Below are positions 1 through 6,879 of a stretch of DNA of 8,499 nucleotides, piece by piece. Where the stretch lies: positions 1 through 8,499 of the forward strand of contig SVCR01000061.1 in assembly GCA_015058265.1 (NCBI GenBank), written 5' to 3'. The position numbers were made by a program, and so were the translations under genes. The notes beneath the pieces were generated by a model. It ran no database searches. It was given only the letters and a program-made list of their open reading frames with translations, and was not told where the DNA came from. How positions within the stretch are numbered: position 1 is the first letter of the stretch; the number at the start of each line of letters is the position of its first letter. The stretch comes from Clostridiales bacterium. Lineage in GTDB: Bacteria; Bacillota_A; Clostridia; Peptostreptococcales; Anaerovoracaceae.

Positions 1-138
1 ATCATGAAGAACATCTACAACGCATGTGCTAATGCTGGTGAGAAGTACTATGGCGACAAGAACGCTCTGGTACCTGGTGCTAACATCGCTGGATTCGAGA
101 GAGTTGCAGAGGCTATGATGGCTCAGGGTCTTGTATAA
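1..138 (+). CDS. gdhA: NADP-type glutamate dehydrogenase, C-terminal fragment (5' end outside window)
   Basis: Frame 1 is open from the first base and stops with TAA at 136-138, giving the last 45 residues of a longer protein. The tail carries VPGANIAGF followed by a VAxAMxAQG ending, which I recognise as the conserved C-terminus of the hexameric, roughly 450-residue glutamate dehydrogenases (E. coli GdhA ends in a very similar way). In this family the enzyme reductively aminates 2-oxoglutarate with ammonium in the cytoplasm. The catalytic lysine and Rossmann domain lie upstream of the window, so cofactor preference cannot be read here and the NADP call rests on tail similarity. Codons lean to GCT, GGT and CTT/CTG more than in addA, as expected of a highly expressed gene. 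It converges on argF, and a strong hairpin terminator follows at 225-263. Confidence 0.88.
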   Translation: MMKNIYNACANAGEKYYGDKNALVPGANIAGFERVAEAMMAQGLV

Positions 139-145
139 GATCCGA

Positions 146-164
146 TTTGGCGTAGATCGCCAGA
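146..164 (+). other. Hairpin just after gdhA, possible weak first terminator
   Basis: TGGCG (148-152) and CGCCA (158-162) pair across a 5-base loop. One G-U pair and one A-U pair extend the stem outward to 146/164. A short run of T (167-170) follows soon after, so it could act as a weak intrinsic terminator or a 3'-end stabiliser for the gdhA message. The stem is only about 7 bp, and the stronger terminator at 225-263 makes this one optional. Confidence 0.4.
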
Positions 165-196
165 CATTTTAAGAATAAAACATATCGCCTCGGCGA

Positions 197-217
197 ATGT
201 CATTAAATAAATGACAT
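197..217. repeat. AT-rich inverted repeat between gdhA and argF
   Basis: ATGTCATT (197-204) and AATGACAT (210-217) are perfect inverted repeats of 8 bases around the 5-base spacer AAATA. A second, smaller hairpin (180-200, with CGCC and GGCG arms) overlaps its left arm, so the two would compete in RNA. It lies between two convergent genes, so a role in the 3' end of either message is more likely than an operator. No protein-binding consensus was recognised. Confidence 0.5.
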
Positions 218-224
218 AAAACTC

Positions 225-263
225 AAACCGGGATCTACATAACATGCAGATCCCGGTTTTCTT
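225..263. terminator. Strong, probably bidirectional intrinsic terminator between gdhA and argF
   Basis: Bases 225-236 and 248-259 form a perfect 12-bp stem with the core CCGGGATCT/AGATCCCGG. Three more pairs (238-240 with 244-246) can form beyond one A-C mismatch. On the plus strand the stem runs directly into TTTTCTTC, a good U-tract for gdhA. On the minus strand it runs into TTTGAGTTTT, a weaker but usable tract that would end argF transcription 26 bases past its stop codon. The convergent arrangement fits a shared terminator. Confidence 0.88.
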
Positions 264-285
264 CATACTTGAGGCTCGCCGCTTA

Positions 286-1290
286 TCAGCTGCCTATTGT
301 AGCGACCATCACAGCCTTGATTGAGTGCATCCTATTCTCGGCTTCATCGAACACAACGGAATTCTTACCTGAGAAGACCTCTTCACTGACTTCCCTGATA
401 TCGTATCCCAGTTCAAGCTGCTCTGCCGCCATCGCAGTCTCGAAATTATGGAACGACGGGAGACAATGCATGAACAGGCAGTCAGGATTGCCGGTAGCTG
501 CCATTAGTTCTTCTGTGACCTTGAATGGAGTCAGCATTCTGACCCTTTCAGGTATCTGCTCTTCTTCTCCCATTGATGCCCAGATGTCTGTATAGATCAC
601 ATCCGCGTTCATGAGGCATTCCGGATCTGAACTTATTGTTATTTCCGCTCCCGTATCTGCCGCTGCAGCCAGAGCCTTTTCCAGAACTCCTTCATCCACC
701 TGATCAGCCAGCTCCTCAGGGCCATAAGCTGTGAACTTCATGCCCATTCTGGCGCATCCGTACATCCACGCATATGCCATGTTGTTACGGATATCCCCTA
801 CGAATACGACTTTGACCTCATTAAGAGGTTTACTGATATGTTCTTCTATCGTCATGATATCTGCCAGGATCTGAGTAGGATGATCCACATCCGTCAGGCC
901 GTTCCATACAGGTACTCCTGCGTTAGCGGCCAGTATCTCCACAGTCTCCTGGCTGTAACCCCTGAACTCTATTCCGTCATAGAACCGCCCGAGGACCTTG
1001 GCCGTATCCGCAATGCTTTCCTTCTTGCCCATCTGGGAACTCTTGGGATCAAGGAAAGTCGCATATCCTCCCTCATCTGAAGCCGCGACCTCGAAGGAGC
1101 ATCTTGTGCGTGTCGATGTCTTCTCGAAAATAAGCGCGATATTCTTACCGGCAAGAGAGGTCCCTCTGATCCCGGCTTTCTTCTTAGCCTTGAGCTCATG
1201 CGCGAGATCAAGCAGATACCTGATCTCATCAGGTGTAAAATCCATTAGTGTAAGGAAGTTCCTTCCCTTAAGATCTATAGCTGTTTCCAT
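286..1290 (-). CDS. argF: Ornithine carbamoyltransferase
   Basis: This 334-residue protein transfers the carbamoyl group of carbamoyl phosphate to ornithine, giving citrulline, in the cytoplasm; the family usually works as trimers or multiples of trimers. The visible motifs are the carbamoyl-phosphate loop STRTR (59-63), HPTQ (137-140), the ornithine-side DIWASMGEE (235-243) and HCLPSFH (275-281, with the family cysteine at 276; the usual form is HCLPAFH). Length equals the usual 330-336 residues and no part is missing. The ATG at 1288-1290 is supported by an AAAGG ribosome binding site (1297-1301) six bases upstream. The gene is last in the minus-strand series, 185 bases after the DUF4085-like gene and converging on gdhA. 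The same fold serves biosynthesis (argF) and the arginine deiminase pathway (arcB). No arginine genes adjoin it, so that choice is open. I saw no clear promoter or arginine-repressor box upstream. Confidence 0.93.
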   Translation of the reverse strand: METAIDLKGRNFLTLMDFTPDEIRYLLDLAHELKAKKKAGIRGTSLAGKNIALIFEKTSTRTRCSFEVAASDEGGYATFLDPKSSQMGKKESIADTAKVLGRFYDGIEFRGYSQETVEILAANAGVPVWNGLTDVDHPTQILADIMTIEEHISKPLNEVKVVFVGDIRNNMAYAWMYGCARMGMKFTAYGPEELADQVDEGVLEKALAAAADTGAEITISSDPECLMNADVIYTDIWASMGEEEQIPERVRMLTPFKVTEELMAATGNPDCLFMHCLPSFHNFETAMAAEQLELGYDIREVSEEVFSGKNSVVFDEAENRMHSIKAVMVATIGS

Positions 1291-1475
1291 AGTCTGCCTT
1301 TCTGCCCATATGCTGCTGTTATTACCGGGCTTATGTAAAGTCTCATCAGGTATGTGTTCTTCACTTCTTTATTCGACCCTGCTCTCAGTCCAGCACCTTG
1401 CTGATGGACGAAGGCGTAATGGCGATCTGTTTTCAATGTTAAGGACGCAGCTTATTGAGCCGCTTGTGTTGACCA

Positions 1476-2423
1476 TCAGTTGCGGCGCTGCTCTATCTGT
1501 ATATCGCTGCAGCTGAGTGTTATGTACTTCAGTCCCTTCTCGTAGTTATCGAACATCATATGGACTTCAGGTCTGTCGCTCTCAAAATACACTTCATGAT
1601 ACAGCAGATCGCAATCAGATATCATATCACCGTCCTCATCGGTTTCTGTCGTGATATCCAGACCCTCATCCTCTATTACCTCAGGATCCTCGAAGATAAG
1701 AGCATATGTTGCTTCTTCTCCATCATCATCCCAACCGAGGAGCATGAATTCCATATCTCCCCCAATACTGATAATCTTGGTGACATATGCGCCGTCTAGG
1801 TCATCGAGATCCTCGAGGATCGACTCATAACCCTCTGGTACTGTCTCTTCATAATACTCAAAAGCCTCATCTGCAGCCGCATCGAGCTCATCGAATCTCT
1901 TCTCGATCTCTTCTTCCTCTGCAGCCAGCTTCTTATATACATTCTCCGGAAGCAGATTAAGAGCGAGCAGTCTCGGATCTACTGACTCCCTGACCCACTG
2001 AGGGAGATCCTCATCAGGCTCTTCCAGGTTGTCACGATACATCTCCTCGAATTCCTCCGCAGCCTCTTTTTCGTCGAACGGAGGTCTGTTGTTATATTCC
2101 TCCCACTCCATCTCGAGTTCTCTGCGGCGGTATTCCTGCAGTTCCTCGAAACTTGACGGATGGCGCAGCTCTGCCTCATCTCCGTCGATCTCCCCGATCA
2201 GGAAATCTTCCAGATCCATCTCCTCGTCCTCATCATCGAAATCATCAGGATAAGGCGGCTCATCATACGATTCCTTCTCCTCTGAGACATATTTTTCCAG
2301 ACAGTCCTCGTAGAGCTGAGCTATCTCTTCATCGGAATACTCCTTATCGATTATCGGCTCGTATGCCTCGATCGTTCCGAGCCTCATCATCATTGAATAC
2401 CATTCTTTAGTGTAATAACGCAT
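1476..2423 (-). CDS. Very acidic DUF4085-like protein of unknown function
   Basis: The 315-residue product has no signal peptide or membrane segment and is probably cytoplasmic. Its opening (MRYYTKEWY) and a middle stretch with VDPRLLALNLLPENV (147-161) resemble the uncharacterised Bacillota family DUF4085. This is recalled from family knowledge, not searched. About 105 residues are Asp or Glu and only about 25 are Lys or Arg, so the net charge is near -80. The densest acidic block is at 54-82, followed by a Glu-rich, probably helical region (91-140) and another at 165-200. The C-terminal third (211-315) alternates hydrophobic and polar residues and looks like a beta-rich domain. ATG at 2421-2423 has GAGGA about 11 bases upstream, a slightly long spacing, and the family-like N-terminus supports this start. 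It sits between the flavoprotein gene (76-base gap) and argF. No catalytic motif was recognised. Confidence 0.85.
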   Translation of the reverse strand: MRYYTKEWYSMMMRLGTIEAYEPIIDKEYSDEEIAQLYEDCLEKYVSEEKESYDEPPYPDDFDDEDEEMDLEDFLIGEIDGDEAELRHPSSFEELQEYRRRELEMEWEEYNNRPPFDEKEAAEEFEEMYRDNLEEPDEDLPQWVRESVDPRLLALNLLPENVYKKLAAEEEEIEKRFDELDAAADEAFEYYEETVPEGYESILEDLDDLDGAYVTKIISIGGDMEFMLLGWDDDGEEATYALIFEDPEVIEDEGLDITTETDEDGDMISDCDLLYHEVYFESDRPEVHMMFDNYEKGLKYITLSCSDIQIEQRRN

Positions 2424-2472
2424 TTCTATCCACTTCCTCTTCTGTCAATTGTTCTTCAGTGTTGTATCCCAT
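2407..2472 (-). CDS. Possible 21-residue small ORF overlapping the DUF4085-like start
   Basis: An ATG at 2470-2472 opens a 21-codon frame that stops with TAA at 2407-2409, overlapping the first 17 bases of the DUF4085-like gene in a different frame. The peptide is acidic (it contains TEEQLTEEEVDR). The next gene's ribosome binding site lies inside it, so its translation could affect initiation downstream. It has no good Shine-Dalgarno: CGGAA lies too close and GGAG too far away. Short frames like this arise often by chance, so this is only a candidate leader peptide. Confidence 0.15.
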   Translation of the reverse strand: MGYNTEEQLTEEEVDRNALLH

Positions 2473-2477
2473 GGATT

Positions 2478-2518
2478 CCGGGCAAAGCTCCGGTGTTTGC
2501 TACTTCCCGTCCGGGAAG
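2478..2518 (-). other. Two adjacent hairpins at the 3' end of the flavoprotein gene
   Basis: Read on the minus strand, the last codons of the flavoprotein gene form CTTCCC-GGAC-GGGAAG (2503-2518). Nine bases past the stop codon a second stem, CCGG and GC paired with GC and CCGG with one bulged base and a 3-base loop, spans 2478-2493. Neither is followed by a U-tract, so they do not look like an intrinsic terminator. They could stabilise the upstream message or reduce read-through into the DUF4085-like gene. Confidence 0.45.
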
Positions 2519-3126
2519 CTGGTGAAAATATCATGCTCCTGAGCCGGAAGCCCGTACTTCTCTCTTGCATCAGCTATTGCTTTGATCATGAAAGCCATGT
2601 TCCTCGCAAGATTCCTCATCGTCTGGAGTCCCTCAGCATCCTTCAGGACATCCTCCGCGCCGAAACCGTGGACCTGATTCCAGTAAGTGCTGGACGCTAC
2701 CGGCATAGCACTGATGGTGAAATACTTGTTTAAAGCATCGAACGAAGCGGAATTGCCGCCCCTCCTGCAGCTCACAACGGATGCCCCTACCTTCATATGC
2801 TTGTCGAAAGGCGTGCTGTAAAACAATCTGTCGAGAAACGAAAGCATCGATCCGTTCGGTGATCCATAGTATACAGGACTGCCTATTACCAGACCGTCCG
2901 CTACTTCGAACTTAGGCGCTGTCTCATTTACGAGATCATTGAATACGCATTTACCGTTCTTCTCGCAGCTGCCGCAGGAGATGCACCCTCCTACATGAGC
3001 ACTTCCGACCTGGATCACTTCAGTGCTGATCCCCTCTTCCTCAAATACCTTGATCATCTCTTTAAGAGCGGTTGCGGTGCAGCCATCCTTCTTCGGGCTG
3101 CCGTTCAATAACAGTACACCTGACAA
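2500..3126 (-). CDS. Flavodoxin-fold NAD(P)H-dependent oxidoreductase, iron-sulfur flavoprotein-like
   Basis: The 208-residue protein has a flavodoxin-like fold: a first strand VLLLNGSP, an FMN-phosphate loop GSPKKDGCTATAL (9-21) and the second flavin loop SPVYYGSPNG (83-92). Between them lies C48-X2-C51-X2-C54-X5-C60, the compact cysteine motif known from archaeal and clostridial iron-sulfur flavoproteins, where it binds a [4Fe-4S] cluster next to FMN. The likely role is cytoplasmic electron transfer or reduction of an unknown acceptor; the substrate cannot be told. The start is TTG (3124-3126). A perfect AGGAGG lies 8 bases upstream and no in-frame ATG or GTG fits. An ATG inside the leader is out of frame and one base from the AGGAGG. 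It follows addA by only 19 bases, so the two are probably cotranscribed. Confidence 0.9.
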   Translation of the reverse strand: MSGVLLLNGSPKKDGCTATALKEMIKVFEEEGISTEVIQVGSAHVGGCISCGSCEKNGKCVFNDLVNETAPKFEVADGLVIGSPVYYGSPNGSMLSFLDRLFYSTPFDKHMKVGASVVSCRRGGNSASFDALNKYFTISAMPVASSTYWNQVHGFGAEDVLKDAEGLQTMRNLARNMAFMIKAIADAREKYGLPAQEHDIFTSFPDGK

Positions 3127-3134
3127 TTTCCATT

Positions 3135-3140
3135 CCTCCT
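3135..3140 (-). promoter_or_regulatory. Ribosome binding site AGGAGG selecting a TTG start
   Basis: CCTCCT on the plus strand reads AGGAGG on the minus strand, 8 bases before the TTG at 3126-3124. This spacing is close to ideal and decides the start of the flavoprotein gene. The only nearby ATG (at about 3133) is in another frame and too close to the site. Confidence 0.8.
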
Positions 3141-3145
3141 GTTTC

Positions 3146-6100
3146 TTATGATATCCTGAGGGCCTCTCCGGAGGCGAACAGATACAGATATGACTCTGCA
3201 GTGTTCAGTCCCGTCCCCTTCTTTATTGCCTCAGCGTACAGTTCTATCTGAACGCTGTATTCATGCCTTATGCGCTCCAGTTCCTCATCGTAGCTCCTGC
3301 CGGGCTTGATAAAACTGGATTTATAGTCAATAAGTATCATGCTGCCGTCTTCCTCGAAGCAGCAGTCGATAACTCCCTGGACCAGCATCTCCCGGCCACG
3401 CCTTACAGTGCGCAAGGTGAAAGCCTTCTCCTTCTTTACAGCCTTCCTCCCGGATGCGGCCGCGGCTCTCCTTCCGATATCACTGCGGAAGAAGCCTGCT
3501 ATTTTATCGATATCTATATACTTATATACCTCTTTGTCGATGGCGCCCGTTCCGGCAAGATAGTCGCATGACTCGCGGATATACGCTTCGTCAACTTCGC
3601 CGTCTGTCAAAGCCTTGCTGAAATCCAGGTACTCCATTATCCTGTGATACGCTATGCCTATATCAGCAGCGCTGGCCTTCTTGCGGCCCTCGTTAGCCGT
3701 CCACAGGCCTACGACCTCATGATCCCGGCGTCCGGAAGATACTTCCTCCTCTTCACCCGGAGAGATGGCTGTTCCTTCAGATGCTTTCGCCTCCTCAGCT
3801 TCCCGTTCCAGCTCAGCCCTGCGGATCTCGCTTACCGAATACTTTGCCTTGGATGTCAGACGGTCACTGTCAGAATACTCAAACCTGAACCGTCTGTCAA
3901 TCTCATCATACAGCTCCGCAGCCTCTCCCGACAGCACCTCCGGGATCTCCGCCCGTTTGCTCATCCGGCCGGCAGGCAGCGATGACTCCTTCCTGTCAAG
4001 AGGCGCGATATAATACATGTTGTCCGGCCCGTAAATAACATCCTTTATCACTTTAAGGTAGTTTGCAGGCCTTACAGTGTATTTATCAAGTTCTTCTATG
4101 CTGCTGCATGTTCCGACCAGTATCAGCTTGTTCCTCGCCCTGGTCAGCGCAACATACAATATCCTCAGTTCCTCGTTGTATACATCTCTTCTTGACTTGC
4201 TGTCGATCGCCCTCTGTATCAGCGTCGACCTCCAGTAACGCCTCGACGGATCCACATACGGCAGTCCGATACCGGCATCAGAATCACAGCTAAAGCCCTT
4301 TCCCGCTTTGTCATAGCGGATCTTCCTCCCCAGATTTCCCACTATGACAAACGGATATTCAAGTCCCTTGCTCTTATGTATGGAACATATCCTGACCACA
4401 TCGTCATCTGCCCCTGCCACAGAAGCCTGTCCGTTGTTGATCTTACGCTTCTTCATCAGATCGATGAAAGATATATACGAGCTCAGAGATGAGATAGTCT
4501 CGTGGCTGTACTTGTCCGCACGATCAGCCAGAACACGCAGATTAGCCTGTCTTCTCGCTCCGCCGTTCATCGCTCCGACCATCCGGTAGCATCCCGAATC
4601 AGTCAGTACCTTCCATACAAAGTCTCCGAGCGGCATCATGGCCGCGAGCTGCCGCCATTCCATTATCTTGTCAACAGCGCTGCACGCTCTGTCACGGAGA
4701 TCACCTTCAGGGCCTGCCCCCGCGAACCACTCCAGTGCTTCCCAGTAAGCCGCCCTCCTGTCCCGTCCTTCAGATTCTCTGAGATGTTCTCTGTATGCTA
4801 TCCGTACTTCCGCAAGGTCTTCCGGCGTCCATCCGAACACACCCGAGTGAAGAGTTGCTATCAGGGAGACATCTCTCTTCATGTTATCTACGCATGTCAG
4901 CAGAGACAGGGCTATCCCAATCTCTACGGTGTCAAAGTAATCGTCGGAATCCTCGATATGTGACTCGATCCCTCTCTTCATCAGAGCGCGGGTCATGATC
5001 TCCCCTCTGCTCTTCATCGCCCGGTAGAGTATGACGATATCTCCCGGCTTTGCCTTCCTTATCTCATTGCTGCCTGTATCATGGAATTCCGTTCCTATCA
5101 GTCTGCTGACAAGATCAGCAATATAAGCAGCTTCGGCTTCCTCTTTGCTGAGGTCCTCTATTTCATCTTCCGCATCTCCGGCCTGCCCCGCTTTAGCTTC
5201 CGTATCATCGTCCGTCGGCGCCTCTTCATCACTGTCAGCGTCATCCGCCGTCAGTATGTGGACCTCCGGGATGAAGTCATACCTGCTGTCACAAGCACAG
5301 CCCGTATACAGTCTGGCTCTGTCATCATAGCCTTCCATGACATTTTCGAAAACGCGGTTGATGAACCTCACGGTGGCATCATTGCTGCGGAAATTGCGGC
5401 TCAGATCTATCGCTATACCGTACTCATTCGACGGATCGGAGTATTCCTGATATACGCGTTTGAATATCTCAGGCTCAGCCTGTCTGAACTTATAGATACT
5501 CTGCTTGAGATCGCCGACCTTGAAGACATTATCAGGTCTCGATACTTTGCTGATAAGGTATTCCTGGATGTTGTTAGTATCCTGATATTCATCTACGAAA
5601 ATGAACCTGAATCTATTCCTGAGTGTCGCAGCGACCTCTTCCCTTCCGAGGATCCTGACAGCATAGTGTTCCATATCCGCGAAGTCCAGCATATGCCGTT
5701 CCTGTTTCTTTGTCATGTACAGTTTCTCGAATTCCTCAAGCAGCTTGAGATAATAGACTGTGTAATCATAAGTCCGGTTCATCTCAGCCAGCCTTGTCGC
5801 GAAATCCGGGATCAGATATCTGCTGCTCCACTTCTTTATCTCATCTTTATATATATCCCTGAGAGCTTTGACCTCCTCCTTGATCGGTTCATAAGCTTCT
5901 TTATACTCCTTCTTAAGGGACATTCTTGCATATGAGATGCTCTGAGCCCTTGCCATCAGCTCCTCATCGAGACGCCCTCCTGCAAGTTCTTCATACATCG
6001 CAATGATAGAATCGACCTCAGGCGCGAGCTTCTCGGCATACATCTTCTCAAGCCCTGCATCATAGAGGATGTCTCTGACCTTGCATGCCGCGCCGGCAGC

Positions 6101-6784
6101 CCCGCGGAAGGAATCGATGGTATCCTCGAGGATCAGCCTCTTCAGCTCCGATCCGTCAAAATCAGCCTCTGTTGTTTTAAGCAGCTCCGCTTTGTCATAT
6201 GCCCAGTTAAAATAATCCGGCATGGTTCTGAGCTTACTGTAGGATGTGAGCAGGTCCTCCTTGAAGTTCTCCTCGGACCGTTCATCGCTGTACAGCCTCA
6301 TGAATTCCCTGAAGCTGCAGCCCTCTATGAACCCGTCATCGGCAAAGCCTTCTTCGAGCAGTTCCGCCGCCGCCTCACGCCTCAGCAGTTCACTCTGTAT
6401 CTGATCACAGGTGCCGAAGTCAGGCTCCATATCTATCTCATAGAAAAACTCCCGCAGGATACGCAGCGCAAAGCTGTCGATCGTCGAAATATACGCACGA
6501 TAAAGCCTTGAGAGCTGATCGTTCAGACGTACTGCCTCCTCCGGATGCTCTCTCATCCTCTTACGTATCTCTCTGCCCAGCCTGAGCCTCATCTCTGCGG
6601 CGGCGGCCTTGGTAAACGTCACGACCAGCATCTCGTCTACGTTGGCTTTGCCCTCGAGAATGATGTTAAGTATCCTCCGTACAAGAACTGCGGTTTTGCC
6701 CGATCCGGCAGCGGCAGATACGAGAATCGACCTGTCGAGAGTCTCTATTGCTTTCTTCTGTTCTTCAGTCAGTTTCACAGCCAT
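3146..6784 (-). CDS. addA: ATP-dependent helicase/nuclease subunit A (AddA)
   Basis: This 1212-residue superfamily 1 helicase with a C-terminal RecB-type nuclease is the motor subunit of AddAB, which unwinds and resects double-strand DNA ends for recombination and repair. Helicase motifs in order: Walker A AAAGSGKT (24-31), motif Ia VVTFTKAAAAEM (54-65), Walker B FVDEYQDTN (396-404), motif III VGDLKQSIYKFRQAEP (423-438), motif IV LSRNFRSN (461-468), motif V SIHKSKGLEYP (801-811) and motif VI LYVALTRARNKLIL (876-889). The nuclease shows H1047, D1140, D1153-Y-K1155 and Q1179-X3-Y1183, so its catalytic set looks complete. An acidic linker lies at about 513-549. The frame extends upstream to 6922, but ATG at 6784 matches the family N-terminus, and the longer version would overlap gpmI and both promoters. 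No addB adjoins it; it is divergent from gpmI and 19 bases before the flavoprotein gene. The start lacks a Shine-Dalgarno. Confidence 0.95.
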   Translation of the reverse strand: MAVKLTEEQKKAIETLDRSILVSAAAGSGKTAVLVRRILNIILEGKANVDEMLVVTFTKAAAAEMRLRLGREIRKRMREHPEEAVRLNDQLSRLYRAYISTIDSFALRILREFFYEIDMEPDFGTCDQIQSELLRREAAAELLEEGFADDGFIEGCSFREFMRLYSDERSEENFKEDLLTSYSKLRTMPDYFNWAYDKAELLKTTEADFDGSELKRLILEDTIDSFRGAAGAACKVRDILYDAGLEKMYAEKLAPEVDSIIAMYEELAGGRLDEELMARAQSISYARMSLKKEYKEAYEPIKEEVKALRDIYKDEIKKWSSRYLIPDFATRLAEMNRTYDYTVYYLKLLEEFEKLYMTKKQERHMLDFADMEHYAVRILGREEVAATLRNRFRFIFVDEYQDTNNIQEYLISKVSRPDNVFKVGDLKQSIYKFRQAEPEIFKRVYQEYSDPSNEYGIAIDLSRNFRSNDATVRFINRVFENVMEGYDDRARLYTGCACDSRYDFIPEVHILTADDADSDEEAPTDDDTEAKAGQAGDAEDEIEDLSKEEAEAAYIADLVSRLIGTEFHDTGSNEIRKAKPGDIVILYRAMKSRGEIMTRALMKRGIESHIEDSDDYFDTVEIGIALSLLTCVDNMKRDVSLIATLHSGVFGWTPEDLAEVRIAYREHLRESEGRDRRAAYWEALEWFAGAGPEGDLRDRACSAVDKIMEWRQLAAMMPLGDFVWKVLTDSGCYRMVGAMNGGARRQANLRVLADRADKYSHETISSLSSYISFIDLMKKRKINNGQASVAGADDDVVRICSIHKSKGLEYPFVIVGNLGRKIRYDKAGKGFSCDSDAGIGLPYVDPSRRYWRSTLIQRAIDSKSRRDVYNEELRILYVALTRARNKLILVGTCSSIEELDKYTVRPANYLKVIKDVIYGPDNMYYIAPLDRKESSLPAGRMSKRAEIPEVLSGEAAELYDEIDRRFRFEYSDSDRLTSKAKYSVSEIRRAELEREAEEAKASEGTAISPGEEEEVSSGRRDHEVVGLWTANEGRKKASAADIGIAYHRIMEYLDFSKALTDGEVDEAYIRESCDYLAGTGAIDKEVYKYIDIDKIAGFFRSDIGRRAAAASGRKAVKKEKAFTLRTVRRGREMLVQGVIDCCFEEDGSMILIDYKSSFIKPGRSYDEELERIRHEYSVQIELYAEAIKKGTGLNTAESYLYLFASGEALRIS

Positions 6785-6794
6785 AACTGAAACT

Positions 6795-6824
6795 ATTATA
6801 CATTTGACGCAGGTAAAATGCCAC
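6795..6824 (-). promoter_or_regulatory. Predicted addA promoter, nearly leaderless
   Basis: A perfect TATAAT (-10, 6795-6800) lies 18 bases from GTGGCA (-35, 6819-6824, four of six consensus bases) on the minus strand. The -10 box ends only 10 bases before the addA ATG, so transcription would start about 3-4 bases before it. That fits the absence of a ribosome binding site. It is the only visible promoter for addA, because the upstream neighbour is divergent. Confidence 0.65.
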
Positions 6825-6847
6825 TTTGTCCCAGTCTGTGATATAAT
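6818..6847 (+). promoter_or_regulatory. Predicted gpmI promoter with extended -10
   Basis: TGATATAAT at 6839-6847 is a perfect extended -10 (TGN-TATAAT). ATGCCA (6818-6823, four of six bases) serves as -35 at 18-base spacing. The start site would be near 6854, leaving a leader of about 53 bases. The -35 element overlaps that of the divergent addA promoter by five bases. Confidence 0.72.
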
Positions 6848-6879
6848 AACAGCCGAATGCAGATTTGTAAGAGGTTTGA

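Noticed and set aside
1388..1409. Hairpin GTCC-AGCA / TGCT-GGAC between the DUF4085-like gene and argF as a terminator
   Set aside because: The stem is broken by a 3-base bulge and is not followed by a T-run on either strand.
1291..1475. Search for an arginine-repressor box or promoter before argF
   Set aside because: A TTTACA hexamer and a GAATAAAG half-site-like stretch occur, but no -10 box lies at correct spacing and no 18-base ARG-box palindrome forms, so neither is annotated.
998..1516. Plus-strand open frame (172 codons) over the argF start and upstream gap
   Set aside because: Most of it is the antisense shadow of argF, and its Leu/Ser-rich translation matches no family I know.
2443..2448. 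Perfect TTGACA (minus strand) before the DUF4085-like gene
   Set aside because: At 17 bases downstream the position of the -10 box falls on the start codon with no TATAAT-like sequence.
5081..5935. Long plus-strand open frame (284 codons) opposite addA
   Set aside because: It lies wholly inside addA on the other strand, has no ribosome binding site or recognisable motif, and addA in this stretch is clearly the coding frame because it carries conserved helicase motifs.
6804..6809. TTGACG on the plus strand in the gpmI-addA gap, a good -35 match
   Set aside because: No -10 box lies 16-18 bases downstream; the TATAAT at 6842 is 32 bases away.
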